A program made the position numbers and the translations under genes. Under the pieces are notes generated by a model. The model saw only the letters and a list, made by a program, of their open reading frames with translations. It did no database searches and was not told the origin of the DNA. From Polytrichum commune (lineage: Eukaryota > Streptophyta > Polytrichopsida > Polytrichales > Polytrichaceae), in contig OX485804.1 in the NCBI GenBank assembly GCA_950295325.1, positions 16,678,001 through 16,742,000 of the forward strand: a stretch of DNA of 64,000 bases, read 5' to 3'. Positions 12,110-23,735 of this stretch are shown here, piece by piece (position 1 is the first letter of the stretch; each line of letters begins with the position of its first letter).

Positions 12110-12270
12110 GGACGCTAGTTGTAGTTGAACCGGTTGAAGTTCAAGAGCTTCACGAGAATCACCCATCATTAATGAGTAGTTTAGGGAATATACCCCACTT
12201 TAATAAAGAAAGAACGGGAAGATGTCTACATGTAACCACTTGGACTTGGAAACACTAGGACCTTGACCAA
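12110..12270 (+). pseudogene. Retroelement-like remnant, copy 3 (decayed)
   Basis: The nucleotide text GAACCGGTTGAAGTTCAAGA, followed by CACTTGGACTTGGAAACA, parallels 17745-17955 (GACCGGTTAAAGTTCAAGAC and AATTGGACTTGGAAACA), but the reading frame is broken. The interval 12271-12820 holds only short ORFs that overlap on opposite strands. Confidence 0.45.
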
Positions 12271-12822
12271 TTATGCCCCAAAGTTTTGCCGCATACTATT
12301 CCTCATACCTAAATCCATGGCATGATTTGGTATTGGATAATCATCCTTGGCCCCACCAAGTTGAGGCCAAGTTGTGCCCAAACACATGTAAAAATGTAAG
12401 CCCCAAATTCGTGCCCAAGAATAGGTGGCATATATCTCAAAACTCCTCCCAAATACTTGGTTTGGTTTTATTCTTTGCAAGAAGAATTGTTTACTCCTAA
12501 TTAAATAGAGTACCCTTTGATGCACAAATCAAGTACTTGGATAACAATACTCGGGCGTGACGCATGTGTGTTAGAGCTTAACCCATGATTATGGGCCCTA
12601 TGAAAAGAAAGGGTTCACTCTTATGTTGCTTAGTAATGTTATGTGATAAATGAGAATTTTTGATGCAAATGGAGTTGTAGGAGATACCACCTATTTTAAG
12701 GTGTCATTATCGACATCCCAATCAACATCACTCTATCAACTAAGCAAATTATGGAATTATTGGTACATAGTTTTTACCTCACACATTCTTATTACACTGA
12801 ATATTGAATCTAGTGTCTCTTA

Positions 12823-12988
12823 ATATTAGGGGTTACACAATGCTCTGTATTTTAACTATTGATGTATATTTTTACCAAGTAAAGATATTAATGTTCTATA
12901 ACGTCCAAACGACCAATTTGACCTTTTGTGCCAAAAAATGAGATGTACAATAAATAGTTATAGCATTGCGTAATTCCAAATAGGAAGC
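12823..12988 (+). mobile_element. Family H foldback element
   Basis: Inverted ends: left GGGGTTACACAATGCT and right AGCATTGCGTAATTCC. The interior ACTATTGATGTA..TTTTTACCAAGTAAAGATATTAATGTT..ATAACGTCC recurs as the reverse complement at 44533-44708 and 53266-53430. About 165 bp and non-coding. Confidence 0.6.
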
Positions 12989-13034
12989 GACACTGAATAC
13001 AATATTTAGTGTATTCATCAAGACTTACTTGCAC

Positions 13035-15115
13035 TACGTCACTTAAAAACTAACACTTGCCACACCATAGAGATATCATCTTTGGCTCATGGGAACCTGC
13101 CTCAACAACACAATGGCGAGGTGTTGGACTAGCACACCCCACTAACTATCAAAAAAAAAACGAAGCAAATCATTGGGCCAGAATGCCCGCCAAGGAAAAC
13201 CCAAACAATATCACCATCACGATGCTCAACCACAAATATTGGACACCCTAAAAATTACCACTAGTACAACCAAACATACACATCATCACTACCATCCCCC
13301 TAAATGCCTTCCAGTACACACTTGAACCACAATGGCCATTTTACTACAATCAACATGAGCTAGCCCTCACAACAACCATTTGTATTCATAGGCTAGACAC
13401 CCCACCAGTAGAACACACATTCGGAGTTAAACTATAACAAACCTTCCTAGATAAACAAAACCATACTAACGCCACACACAACCCTACAATTACCATCAAA
13501 CCATACAAAGTGAAAAATTCCAATTAATAGGCAAATACGCCAAAAATAACCCCACATCCCAACTTCCTCCCCAATCAAATTCCTGACATACCACCAAAAT
13601 ATTACATAGTAAAGCAACTAAATATAACCTCTAAAATAATCTATGTACATATGGCTCCATTACACCACCTGGTTGATAAAAGCAATGGAAACATTGCAAG
13701 ATCATGTATATATAGTTTACTCAACAATACACATATTACATAAAGGCTCCCAAGCTTCCAATACATATTACGTGCATAACTTTTTGCCATATGGCTAGCC
13801 CTAGCCTATACCCAAAATACCCCCATGACATCCACGTTGTACTAGAAACCTCAACAATATCTACCTTCTAACTAACCACATTAAACGACCGTCCTCTTAG
13901 CATAACCACACCCCACACAAACTTCTCATAGCCTCAATAGTGAACTTCATCACATGGTTCTCCCATAAACTAAGAATCCAAAAGTCAAAGCCCAAACATG
14001 CATACATGGTAGTGACCAAGCAGACATACTAGCAAACGATGGAACAACCAAACCAACTATCACCCATACCACATATATACATAGCCCACACCATACTATC
14101 TAGATCGTCTAAACCACCCTTGACAACCAATCTCACAAGAATAATAAGAAACCTCGAAACATTCATCAACAAAGAATTTAACAAACATATAGATGAGAAA
14201 ACTAAGCATTTTCCAATGTGCCGACAAATGAATATCCCATGATCAAATTCCCCATAAATTATCCAACTCATTCTCATAAATACAACAAACCACTAACACA
14301 CAAATCACACAAATATTTGAAGTTTAGGTTAGCACAATACATGGGAAATCACAGGAAAAAAAATATTGGCCTCAAAAATTCCCCAATCCTGATTGCACAC
14401 TATGCCAATCCAATGACAATGATACATGGCCACACTTAATATCATATATGTGACCATAAATTTCTCAAAACCATATGAGTAGCAAGACACAATGTCGCCA
14501 CCCAACAAATCACCAACTTATTGAAATCAAACATGCATACAAAACACTATACACTCACAAACACGGGCAACGGTGACAATCATGCCCAAGATAACACCAT
14601 TCCACTGTGGCTTCTACGATGCTCATGCCAAACAACAAAATGCATGTGCCTAGCAAGATTACGCCTGGACACGTTATATACACAAGGTTTACCACAAGGC
14701 CAATCAAACCTAATTTGCCATCCCCTAACCTAACCATCCAAATGATAAAATTCACATTCACTCACGATAGATACATGGACCAAGCCATTATAACTAAACA
14801 AGATAAATATAACCCACTTACAACCACAATCAAAGCAAATGGACGGCTAGGAAGCCCACTTATATCCATTACAACATGACTTCGTGGATCCATTCACATA
14901 CAAAGCATCAAATTGCTCAAATTTTGCAAATATCCCCCAAACTTATCAATAAATAATGGAAAACATCCACCATATTGCCATAAAATACCTAACTTATTTA
15001 GTCCTCAAGAAGGGGAAACTAGACAACAAACAACAACCTATTCAACCATCCTCAGAAGCGGCAATCTTGAAACTATCTAACTACATAAAACAAGCTCACT
15101 TACCGCAAAGATAGG
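13035..15115. other. 2-kb A+C-rich, G-poor block
   Basis: Strong strand asymmetry that stops abruptly at both ends. A hand count of 14041-14100 gives A25 C22 G3 T10, and of 13261-13320 gives A22 C23 G3 T12. The plus strand is thus roughly three-quarters A+C and about 5% G. Short open frames exist on both strands but none resembles a known protein. No terminal repeats or tandem period were seen. It may be a retroelement with extreme strand bias or an old insertion of foreign origin. Confidence 0.6.
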
Positions 15116-16490
15116 TAGTAAACCCTACCTCTGAATCAAGGGGAGTCTTGTACAAAATTAGAGCCAATGGGCTCAAATTCACATTAGTGGAAACCACTAA
15201 CATTCATTTATTTGATTTTATTGTGTGATTTGGTGTGGCTCACATTGTTCATCATCAACCCATGTTATTTGTTTTCCAATCAATAGGTGGCAACTATAGT
15301 TGTCTTTTTAATTTCATACTAAATCATACTTTTAGTGTAGCAAAAAATTTCCATGTGATTTGTGCACATACCCAAAACCAAACCAATTGAACCAAGAACC
15401 AACATTGTGTAACGATCTCCTATACTTTGGGGCTTCAAACATATGATTGTGCTATGTAGTGTTCATTCAAGCCTTGTGTTTGTTTTTGGGAATGCTTGCC
15501 TTGGTAACTATAACATAAATGCATCTCACACTTATGTATATCAAAAATTCTAGTTTATCATGTAAGCACATAAAGTACTTTGTCATCCACCATTTTGTAT
15601 ATATATATATATTCTTATGACTTTATTATGTCAATATGCCCAAACAACAACAACAACAATAATCTTGAACCTTATCAACGCAAGCTTTGATAATAACAAT
15701 AATGATGTCAACACCTTGATGAAGCAAATGTCATAATTAAAGAGTCATTTTTCCTTTGTGCTCTTGCCAACCTTCAATGGGTAGTTGTATAAGATTCAAT
15801 AATTCATAACATAAACAGTGTGGACATCCCTTTGAATGAAACAAAACAAGGAGAGCAAAAGAAATTTTAAAACAATAAAATAAAATCGGTGTTCAAGTAC
15901 TGACATGTTATCATTGAATGAAATATTTTTTATCATGTACACATTCTTTGAGAGTAACTTGGTAGGACACTAGAAACCTAGACGGTGGAAGGAAGTTGAG
16001 CTATAAACCACATGTCTAAGGTGTCTATAGGGGAATGCAATTGCCTGATGACCTATCACACAAATCAATTGATTATGGTAAATTATATGGAAACAACCGT
16101 TCAATGTGGTTCATCATGGGCAACTCTATAGAGTGGCCCACATTATAAACGTCATCAATGGAAGAAGTTTGCAACCTTAAATATTGAGCATGTAAATTCA
16201 AATTTCATATATATATATATATATGAAATATATACAATTTTTAATACTCTATGATTAAGGTGGTCCACATCATCAACCTTATACGCCAAACACCTCTGTG
16301 TTGGAACATGTTTTGCACACACACTACAATCCCCAGAGAATAGATTGTGGAAAATTAATAATCTCACTAGTTTGACCAATAATACCTACCATAATTGGAG
16401 TGACCCTGGAAGGCGAAAGCCCAAAATTTATTTTATTTTATGTTTTAAATCTTCATCATACACCTATCAGAGCCCAACATTTTCCTTTTT
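15116..16490. other. Spacer with microsatellites
   Basis: No gene seen. Contains a TATATATATAT run near 15598-15610, a CAACAACAACAA run near 15647, and an (AT)n run near 16207-16225. Otherwise ordinary AT-rich sequence. Confidence 0.5.
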
Positions 16491-16494
16491 AATT

Positions 16495-16835
16495 GCACCC
16501 ATACCCAGACCATGCCCATCAGCAGTGACCTATGCCCACCCATGCCCACCCATAGCATGACATGTGCGCACCCATGCCCACCCATGCCCACCCATGCTAT
16601 TCAAATTGCACCCATGTATTCAAAAATTGTGTAATTGTGTAATGTGTATTGTGTAATTGTGTAATGTGTCTTGTATGATTGTGTAATTGTGCCCCACCCA
16701 TGCCCACCCATTATAATATCAAACCCATGCCCACCCATGAACAATAATATCGCAGCCATGCCCACCCATGCCCACCCATGAACAATAATATTGCACCCAT
16801 GCCCACCCAAAACCCATGGGCATGGGCACCCAATG
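16495..16835. repeat. CATGCCCACC minisatellite with an embedded TGTGTAATTG repeat
   Basis: Irregular tandem copies of a 10-bp unit, CATGCCCACC, in clusters at about 16515-16600 and 16690-16830. The clusters are separated by a second short tandem repeat (ATTGTGTAAT type, about 16622-16692). The larger unit CCCATGAACAATAATATYGCA also repeats at about 16735 and 16778. Open frames on either strand here are by-products of the repeat. Confidence 0.85.
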
Positions 16836-17744
16836 TAGGGCTCTGACACCTATACTTGGATTTAGGCAACACACGTGCATATGAGTTCAAGACAATTGAC
16901 ATGCGTCACTTGAAATTTGTCTCACATCAATGGAAAATCTGCAAATCTACCATACCGATAGATTTGCATGATTCTTACACCTAAGAACCATGTATTGGAA
17001 GTGTAAGTGCATAGAAATCGCACTAAACATGATGCTCCAAAGCCAATCGCATCGCATGGTATGGTCGCAAGTGAAGACCGTCTCCGCTAATGTACTCTTC
17101 TAGGTCAACACTCGGAGTCAAGCCTTTTGAGATTCAAAGGGCAAGCTAGACTAACGTTGAATCCTAAATTATCTCGAAGTTATTCATGCTGACGAAGCAT
17201 TGGTGATCTTACACATCCACCCCATTTGTTGAGCTTCATTGTCATTGTCCTCTTCCTCCGCCCCTAAGTTAGAATTGGGTCCCACTCTTATATTCCAAAC
17301 AATTACCGCAACACCATCAAACTATTGCACCCAACTACACATGAAGTAGGTAGGCGTGCCTAAAAGTAACACCCGCCTTAAAGCGACACCTATCACACTC
17401 TAATCTCCCTAATATCATGCATGTGGCAACCAAACTGCACGTGATATTAAGGAGGTATGTAGTGTCAACGTGGATGCGTGATAATAAAGAATTGATGTAT
17501 TGTGTGACGTTATGGAATAACACAAAGTCCACATTGCAATAATGACAATGAATGATGCGTGCAAGCGTTTGGTTTGGATTTTTTGGTGGATTATTGTAAT
17601 GTCAAAATCCATGATATATGAGAGGGAAGTGTGACAACGAGGAGGGAGATTTTAACCGAGAACATCCGTTCCCTAGGGTTCCGGGATATAAGAGGAGTGA
17701 AATTGAGGAGGGTGATATTATGGAGGCTAGAGTGTCACATATTC
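16836..17744. other. Spacer without a recognised gene
   Basis: No gene, RNA or repeat could be assigned. Two overlapping minus-strand open frames of 65 codons at 17335-17612 are in different frames and match no family. Confidence 0.4.
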
Positions 17745-17955
17745 AATGAACGGAGAGAACCGGCTATTAGTTCTAGATGAATTGGTTGAGTTTGAAAGAC
17801 GACCGGTTAAAGTTCAAGACTTCAAGAAAAATACTCATCGTTTTAGAGGAAATCTATGGAATGAAGCTCAAATTAGCAAAGGAAACCTGGAACATCACAA
17901 CATGCAACCAATTGGACTTGGAAACAATATGAAATATTTTGAAAGCCAAAGATAA
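17745..17955 (+). pseudogene. Retroelement-like remnant, copy 2 (best preserved)
   Basis: A 69-codon frame with NGENRLLVLDELVEFERRPV, VKVQDFKKNTHRFRG and PIGLGNN. It is homologous to the minus-strand remnant at 8821-9015 (NGEIRPLV..LNEFEKQPV..QDF..NHFRG) and to the decayed copy at 12110. The conserved spacing suggests the start of a gag-like protein. It ends at a stop with no further domains downstream. Confidence 0.45.
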
Positions 17956-19790
17956 AAGCCACTACTCATATGTGGTATTAGGTACAAAATAGCTCCCCTT
18001 TGGCCAATCATTATGATGGTGTAAGAAGATATAAGAGCAATGATAAGAAGAGCACCAACTTTGGCCAATCACCGTGGCTAATCTTGAATTTACCTACATA
18101 ACCAGGCAATGTAAGAATTATTTCACAAGAGGTGAACAATATCCTCGTTTAATAAAAGACTCTTGGATTACAAGGTTGATTTTGAGATTGTTGGGTTTTT
18201 TGATGGGTATGTTTCCAACCCATTTGCTAACCTAGGTTAAATTTCTTGAATCGTATTTCAAAATGGCAAGAAACCCAAAATCATCAAAAACATTGAAAAT
18301 GTCGCTATAAGGACCACTTACATTAGAAATCATGCAGACCCATTGAGCAAGAAAGAATTGTTGCATTCAAGAGTACCTCTCATTCATCGAACAAAAAACA
18401 CTCTCAAACAAGTTGTAGGTTGGAGATTACTTTTTGTAAATGATATCTAGCACATATAGGTGGGATAGTACTTTAGATCGAATGTAAGATTAGCGATGCA
18501 ACAATTGTCACACTAATTATCCCAAACAGTGAGAGTGGGCTAATAGTGCGTGTGGGAAATTAGTGAAGGTTACACTTGATTCCTTGATGCTATGAAATTA
18601 GTGCCACCAGAAAATATAGGGTTTTGGAAGTCCAAAGTGTCGAAAACCCTCAATACAAGCTCTCCTCAGTTTCTTGGTGTTAAGAGATGCCTCAAGAGTG
18701 AGTGGCACCGGTTGATAAGAAGAAGAAACCTCTTCAAGTTCATTAGAATAAATTATGCACTCTACAAATGCCTTAAAACACTCACTATTTTTTTTTTTGA
18801 AAGGTGTGGTAATGAGAATGTGTTCATGAATTCAATATCACTCCAGAAAACAATCAAACCCTTACAAATTTTGAGATTTGGCTAAATAGTGTGTGTTTCG
18901 GGGATTAGTACCACATGCTCTAAATGAGAAATTTAGTGTAATATCCCAATTAGCAAATGTTGAGGTTGAAATTGCGGGCTAGTGCAAGCCGTCCAACACC
19001 CACTTCAGGGGTTGGAATTTACCAATAGGTTGATAAATAAATAAATAAATAAATAACCATTGTTGGACAATCCAACATGAATTTGAGCCCATTAACCCTA
19101 CCCTACCCTACCCTACCCTACTCAAGAATCCTCTTGGTGCAGGGTGGGATTTACTATTTACCTTGCGATGGGTAGGCTCTTGGCTTCCTACCTATTGAAC
19201 TAGTTTTTTTATTCAAGTATAGAGAAGGTTTCACAGCGGCAATTGAACCACCAACCACTCTATTCAGAATTGGATACCTCTCCACTATCACCTAGTAGTT
19301 TAGGGTCATCTCATACCTCCGGTAGGTTGACAATCAATGTGCTTGATAAGAGCAACCTTAGTGTAGGGAAATGAAACCTATGTTTTCTCTAAACCTTTGA
19401 ACATGGTTAGTTTGACTCTGTCAACAACATCGTTCGATGTTTGTTTTGTTTGTGATTTTCACTAATAAATTGGCCCAAGTGTATACTTTACACATAAACA
19501 ATGAAAACTACACAGATAGCCAACTTGTGTCATGTACAATAAATATCACGCCTACCAAATCTTTTGTAATAATGACAATGCTCTCGTGATATGTGCTTCT
19601 GAGAGTTACAAATACCAGCAGATAAGAACAGTGCACCGCAAAGTGCAATTTATCTCTAATTTTTTAGCAACAGTTCAGTTGAGTTCCACTTCTTAGCCGA
19701 GAATTCGTTATTTTCGCTTATTGTAAGGTAGAGAGACATAAAGCAATCCACAAGACACACCAAGTCCAAAGAGAGGAACAAGAAAAGGAT
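17956..19790. other. Spacer with simple repeats
   Basis: No gene assigned. A 97-codon plus frame at 18592-18885 has no recognisable domain. An (AAAT)n run lies at about 19033-19060. A perfect (CCCTA)n run lies at about 19098-19122; it is a 5-mer and so not the plant telomere repeat (CCCTAAA). Confidence 0.45.
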
Positions 19791-19794
19791 TAGA

Positions 19795-20100
19795 ATGGAG
19801 GACATTACCAATAGTGACACCAAATACAATAGCCACAACAACGATGGAATTCAAAAGCCTTATAATGTTGCATTAAACATAGAAAAAGGAGTGGAGGAAA
19901 TTTTGGTCTATGATTTTGGTAGAGAAGAAGAACAAGCCACTCAAACACGCATAAATGGAGAGAGCAAGGATCCACTAGAGGAGTTCTTTGAGCATTTCAT
20001 GGAGGCAAAGGACAAAGAGGGGAAAACAAACAAAGGAAATGATGAAGCAGAGAATAAGGATTTGGACATCTCCAAATGCGATGAGGAGAACACACCATAG
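19795..20100 (+). CDS. Unidentified acidic open frame
   Basis: A 101-codon frame from an ATG, very rich in Glu, Asp, Lys and Asn (for example EEFFEHFMEAKDKEGKTNKG), so soluble and probably disordered. No domain, neighbour exon or family recognised. The low-complexity composition and repeat-rich setting suggest a transposon gag-like fragment or a chance ORF. Confidence 0.2.
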   Translation: MEDITNSDTKYNSHNNDGIQKPYNVALNIEKGVEEILVYDFGREEEQATQTRINGESKDPLEEFFEHFMEAKDKEGKTNKGNDEAENKDLDISKCDEENTP

Positions 20101-20500
20101 ACAACAACTAGGATGCAAGGTTCTACAACAAGAATGGCAAGTATTTGTTGAATTCACCAAAATTTTGGAACGCATTCAAGAAGTAATTCCCAATATTTCT
20201 TTATTCATTTTTTCTTTCTCTTTTTGCAACTACCATGGACCAGGAGGTCTCCCGATCCATCATTTTTATGATATAATCTTTCCCTATTTAATTGCATTGG
20301 CACACTTTGATATTTATCTTCTTTCTATATCAAGAGTGTGGCATTGTTAGGCACCACATTTTTTAAACCCATCAAATCCCTAAAGAAGTGCATGGACTTG
20401 CAACCAACGAAGCCATCAAAGTGTAACTCTTATCTTGCTTACCGCCTAAGGAAAATCACTGCAGTTAATTTTTCCTCACCACAATGCCTGAGGTTGCGTG

Positions 20501-21016
20501 TTAGACAACATCTAAAACTTTCAGGAGGTAGTTTGACTTTTCATTTAATAAATCTCTTCTTTCTAATTTTATCGGCGTGTCGTTGTACTGTTGGAAACTC
20601 ACATCTTTTGTTTCTCTCTTTTGTAGGTTCGACCAAGTCATCTCCTTCTGAGTTATCATATGCTTCCCCCACCTCAATGTTTTGCCTAGACAAAAGTTAG
20701 CCAACTCTACAAAGGAGTCACTAATGACTATCAAGACACCGGGAGCTCTCTTGGTCTTATGTTTCTTCCACAAAGAAAGCAAGTAAGTTGTTAGGAGGCT
20801 CTGGAGATGGTGACCGATACTTAGCCAACGGGAGTCCTCCCAATCTTTTGCTGACCTAGTAGAAGTATATAGTCTAGGAATTCTATATGTTTTTGGAGTG
20901 TGGTTTATTTTTTGGTTTACTGTACATTGCAATCTCGTGTTGGAATGTCTTCTATATAACCCCCTTAGAGATAAGTTTCCATCACTATTTGAGAACATTG
21001 CTCCAGGGAGCCTCAA
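20501..21016 (-). CDS. Unidentified 171-codon open frame
   Basis: The longest uninterrupted minus-strand frame in the spacer. It is basic and Ser/Leu/Arg-rich with no signal peptide, membrane segment or motif I recognise. A plus-strand frame (20338-20700) overlaps it, so one or both are spurious. There is no sign of splicing or of a conserved family. Confidence 0.15.
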   Translation of the reverse strand: MRLPGAMFSNSDGNLSLRGLYRRHSNTRLQCTVNQKINHTPKTYRIPRLYTSTRSAKDWEDSRWLSIGHHLQSLLTTYLLSLWKKHKTKRAPGVLIVISDSFVELANFCLGKTLRWGKHMITQKEMTWSNLQKRETKDVSFQQYNDTPIKLERRDLLNEKSNYLLKVLDVV

Positions 21017-21594
21017 GTCTTTATTTCAATTAGACCGACAAGTTGACATTAGCCTCTATCTCACAATGGCTACCACACTCCAACACTCTAGAGACTTAGT
21101 TGGTTTGAAACCATTTTGATGTACTTCTCGTCCCATTAGCATTTTTAGCTTCCTGGACCTTAAAATAAAATTCATTTCATATCATGTCAATGCTCAACTT
21201 GTGTTTGAGATTCTATGAATGAAGTTATCTTTCCCAAATCCTTATTTTTACTCTCCACATGTGCTTTGTGTCATACATTTTGTTGAGTGTATTTTATTTC
21301 TAGTGGTATAGATAAGGAGACCTCCTGATGCTCTTGGAGATTAAACTTGTTTTAATAATGCATTATGAAATTTGTATTATACTTTATTACTTTTTTTTTC
21401 TTATAAATACTCATTCTTTGACTTGAAGCCAAGGATAATTTGGGCATTAGGAGTGCCACCAGTTGTATTTTGTTTACTATAATTTTTTGGGCCTTTCATT
21501 ATTAATCTCCTAATGAAATTATCACTCATAATCTTTAATTTATCAATTTATTAATTTAGGCTTCTTAATTATCAAATTTTAGTTAAATACTTGT

Positions 21595-21945
21595 TCGAGC
21601 CCACTTCTCTTAGGATAAAAAACACACAATTTGTACAAGATGGTTAGCAAATCCATATCGAGGCCTTAGCAACTTTCCTCATAATATTTGAAGTTCATAT
21701 GAACAAATATCCATTATCAAAGTGAAGATTCTCATCCTCATCAAATGGTCACATAGATCCCCTGTATTATGTTGACTATGGAACCTAGAATACTTATCAT
21801 AGTTTGAAAATGCTATCCAATCTCTTTTTAAGCACATGTCTTTTTGGCATCCGTTCTTGGGACCCCGCCAAACCACATACCACTCAGAGTTAGATGTCCG
21901 ATCAACTACATAACCAAAGTAGGCTTGTCTACCTGCCTTACTTTC
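21595..21945 (-). mobile_element. Family A MITE-like element (reverse)
   Basis: Reverse complement of the family A sequence. The plus strand reads CCACTTCTCTTAGGAT, GATGGTTAGCAAATCC, GTGAAGATTCTCAT, TTTTTAAGCACATGTC and CCAAACCACATACCACTCA, then ends near GTCTACCTGCCTTAC. Confidence 0.75.
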
Positions 21946-22036
21946 TAAATGCTTCGGTTGGCATGAGTTGGATCAATGTGCAACATGTGCAATATGGCAT
22001 GAGACTTTGTGAACTTGAAGAAGGATTATTCTAAGT

Positions 22037-22445
22037 AAGGGTCGGTTTAGACTACGGTGAAGAAGTGCACCGGATGGTAAAAAATTTCCGCCCCAAGGCA
22101 AGACTATTTGAGGCAACGGTTGGTATGGCGAACAAGATGAAAAAAAAATATATATATCATAATGTCTCAACTTGGAGTTCTCCAAAGGTCAAGTTTCAAG
22201 TCCAAGGGTTGGAGGTTGCCCAAGAAACTTGACCTCTAGAGAACTCCCTTAACCAAAAAGTGTTGCCATGTTGGTATCCATGTCATGTTTTCATCCATGA
22301 GCATGAAGTTCTCCACTAGAGAGGTCTTGGCCATAGTGTAAACCCCGGCCGGTGAAACTTATTTTGTCACCAATCATATTGCTCCATTCCCCTAAAATTC
22401 TTGACCATCTAGTGCACTTCTTCACCATAGTCTAAATTGGCCATG
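22037..22445. mobile_element. Family D MITE-like element
   Basis: Terminal inverted repeats of about 30 bp: GGTCGGTTTAGACTACGGTG on the left against CACCATAGTCTAAATTGGCC on the right, extended inward by GAAGAAGTGCAC / GTGCACTTCTTC. Inside is a second hairpin (GGAGTTCTC..GGTCAAGTTTC against GAAACTTGACC..GAGAACTCC, about 22173-22245). Relatives lie at 60108-60330 and 63615-63866. Confidence 0.8.
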
Positions 22446-23389
22446 AGTAAGTACTAAGTACGTACGTACACTACATATGATATTTAGTGTCATACGGTAT
22501 TTTTATGTCACTATCATAACTTTTCGGATGACACTTCTTATGAATAAGTTTACGAACATTGTCATGGTCGATGGATGAGTTCATCCATTTGCCACCATAC
22601 CCTACCTTCTCTTGTCAGCAACTTGTGATGAAACATTTGTCATGGCTGATTGAAATTTGGATGAAAAAAAATCACTTGGTAAGTTACAGTAATTGCAGCA
22701 CTGCAAATCTATCACCCCCCCCCCCCCCCAAATTATTTTTTTTGCAAGGAACGACAAACGATGTTGGGTGAACATTAAGTGTTGGTGACACCACACCACC
22801 GTGGTGTACAATTAAGGTAGAAATACCATAACCCGTGAAAATAAGGTGATTCATTTGCAGTGAAAATGCATGAGATAATTTTCCAAGATACACGAGAAGG
22901 ATTCGTGAAGAATGCAAGTCGTTTCATATTTTTCAGACGTATACAAAAAAAATGCTACAAAATTTCAAAGTGGAAAGTTGTCCAACCCCCTACTCGTTCA
23001 CTAGACTCTCCCTACACCGAACACGTTAATCCGCATTTCCATACAGAACATCGCCTGTATCGGTTACCTCATGAGTACATCAACACTCGACTCCCTCTGG
23101 CGACACTGAGTGTACATGCATTGAAGCTGCCGCTGAGCCATGATCGGTTTTAGAAATGGCACTTCACCATCAGGACGGCGGTCTAGTGCATGGCTGGAGG
23201 GTGGTTAACGGGTTATGGTATTCGTACCTTATTAGTATTGAGCATGACGTGACAATTAGTGTGGGTGACGCAAAATATGATACCTAGTAGTGGAGTTGGC
23301 AACAACTCCTCCTGCACACCCAGGTCAGCATGTGCTTGGACCAGAGGTGGGGGGTGACTTTGACTGAAGCTGGGAGGGAGGGAGGAGGG
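22446..23389. other. Spacer
   Basis: No gene recognised. It contains a poly-C run near 22713-22728 next to a T run. Short open frames on both strands, including a 97-codon plus frame at 22860-23153, match nothing known. Confidence 0.4.
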
Positions 23390-23735
23390 GTGGCTGGGTG
23401 GCTGAGTGCGAAAAGAGGTTCTCCGGAACATAGCTTCCATGCTTCTAGCTGCCTTTGACCATGTCCATAGCTGCTTCAGTGGGCATGCCTGGCACAAGCT
23501 CCAGATTCCCTCGCCCTGCCTCGCTCGCCTCAAAATGGCCTGCACACACAGAGCCTTCCCCCATCTCTGCCATTAACTTAACTGGAGGAAGTGCAGCACT
23601 CTTGCATCCAACACACAACAGACAGGCAAGGCTCCCCCAGCTGCCCCGCCCTCCTCCTCATTCATGTAAGAGCCTCACCTTTCCGCGGCGAGCGAGCGAG
23701 CGAGAGAGACACCGCAAGCAGCTCATATATGTGTG
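23390..23735. other. GC-rich island
   Basis: Locally GC-rich and CpG-containing compared with the AT-rich surroundings, ending in a (GCGA)n/(GAGA)n run (about 23688-23712). Open frames exist on both strands (93 codons plus, 110 minus) but neither resembles a protein; they are Pro/Ser/Arg-rich, as expected from GC-rich DNA. It could be a promoter or first non-coding exon, possibly of the cytochrome b5 gene 2 kb downstream; this is not shown. Confidence 0.35.

Noticed and set aside
13035-15115. Mitochondrial DNA insertion, suggested by A+C-rich strand bias.
   Set aside because: Plant mitochondrial DNA has no such skew, and no mitochondrial gene, rRNA or tRNA text was recognised.
19095-19123. 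CCCTA repeat as an interstitial telomere.
   Set aside because: The unit is 5 bp and lacks the plant CCCTAAA form; the run is only about 25 bp.
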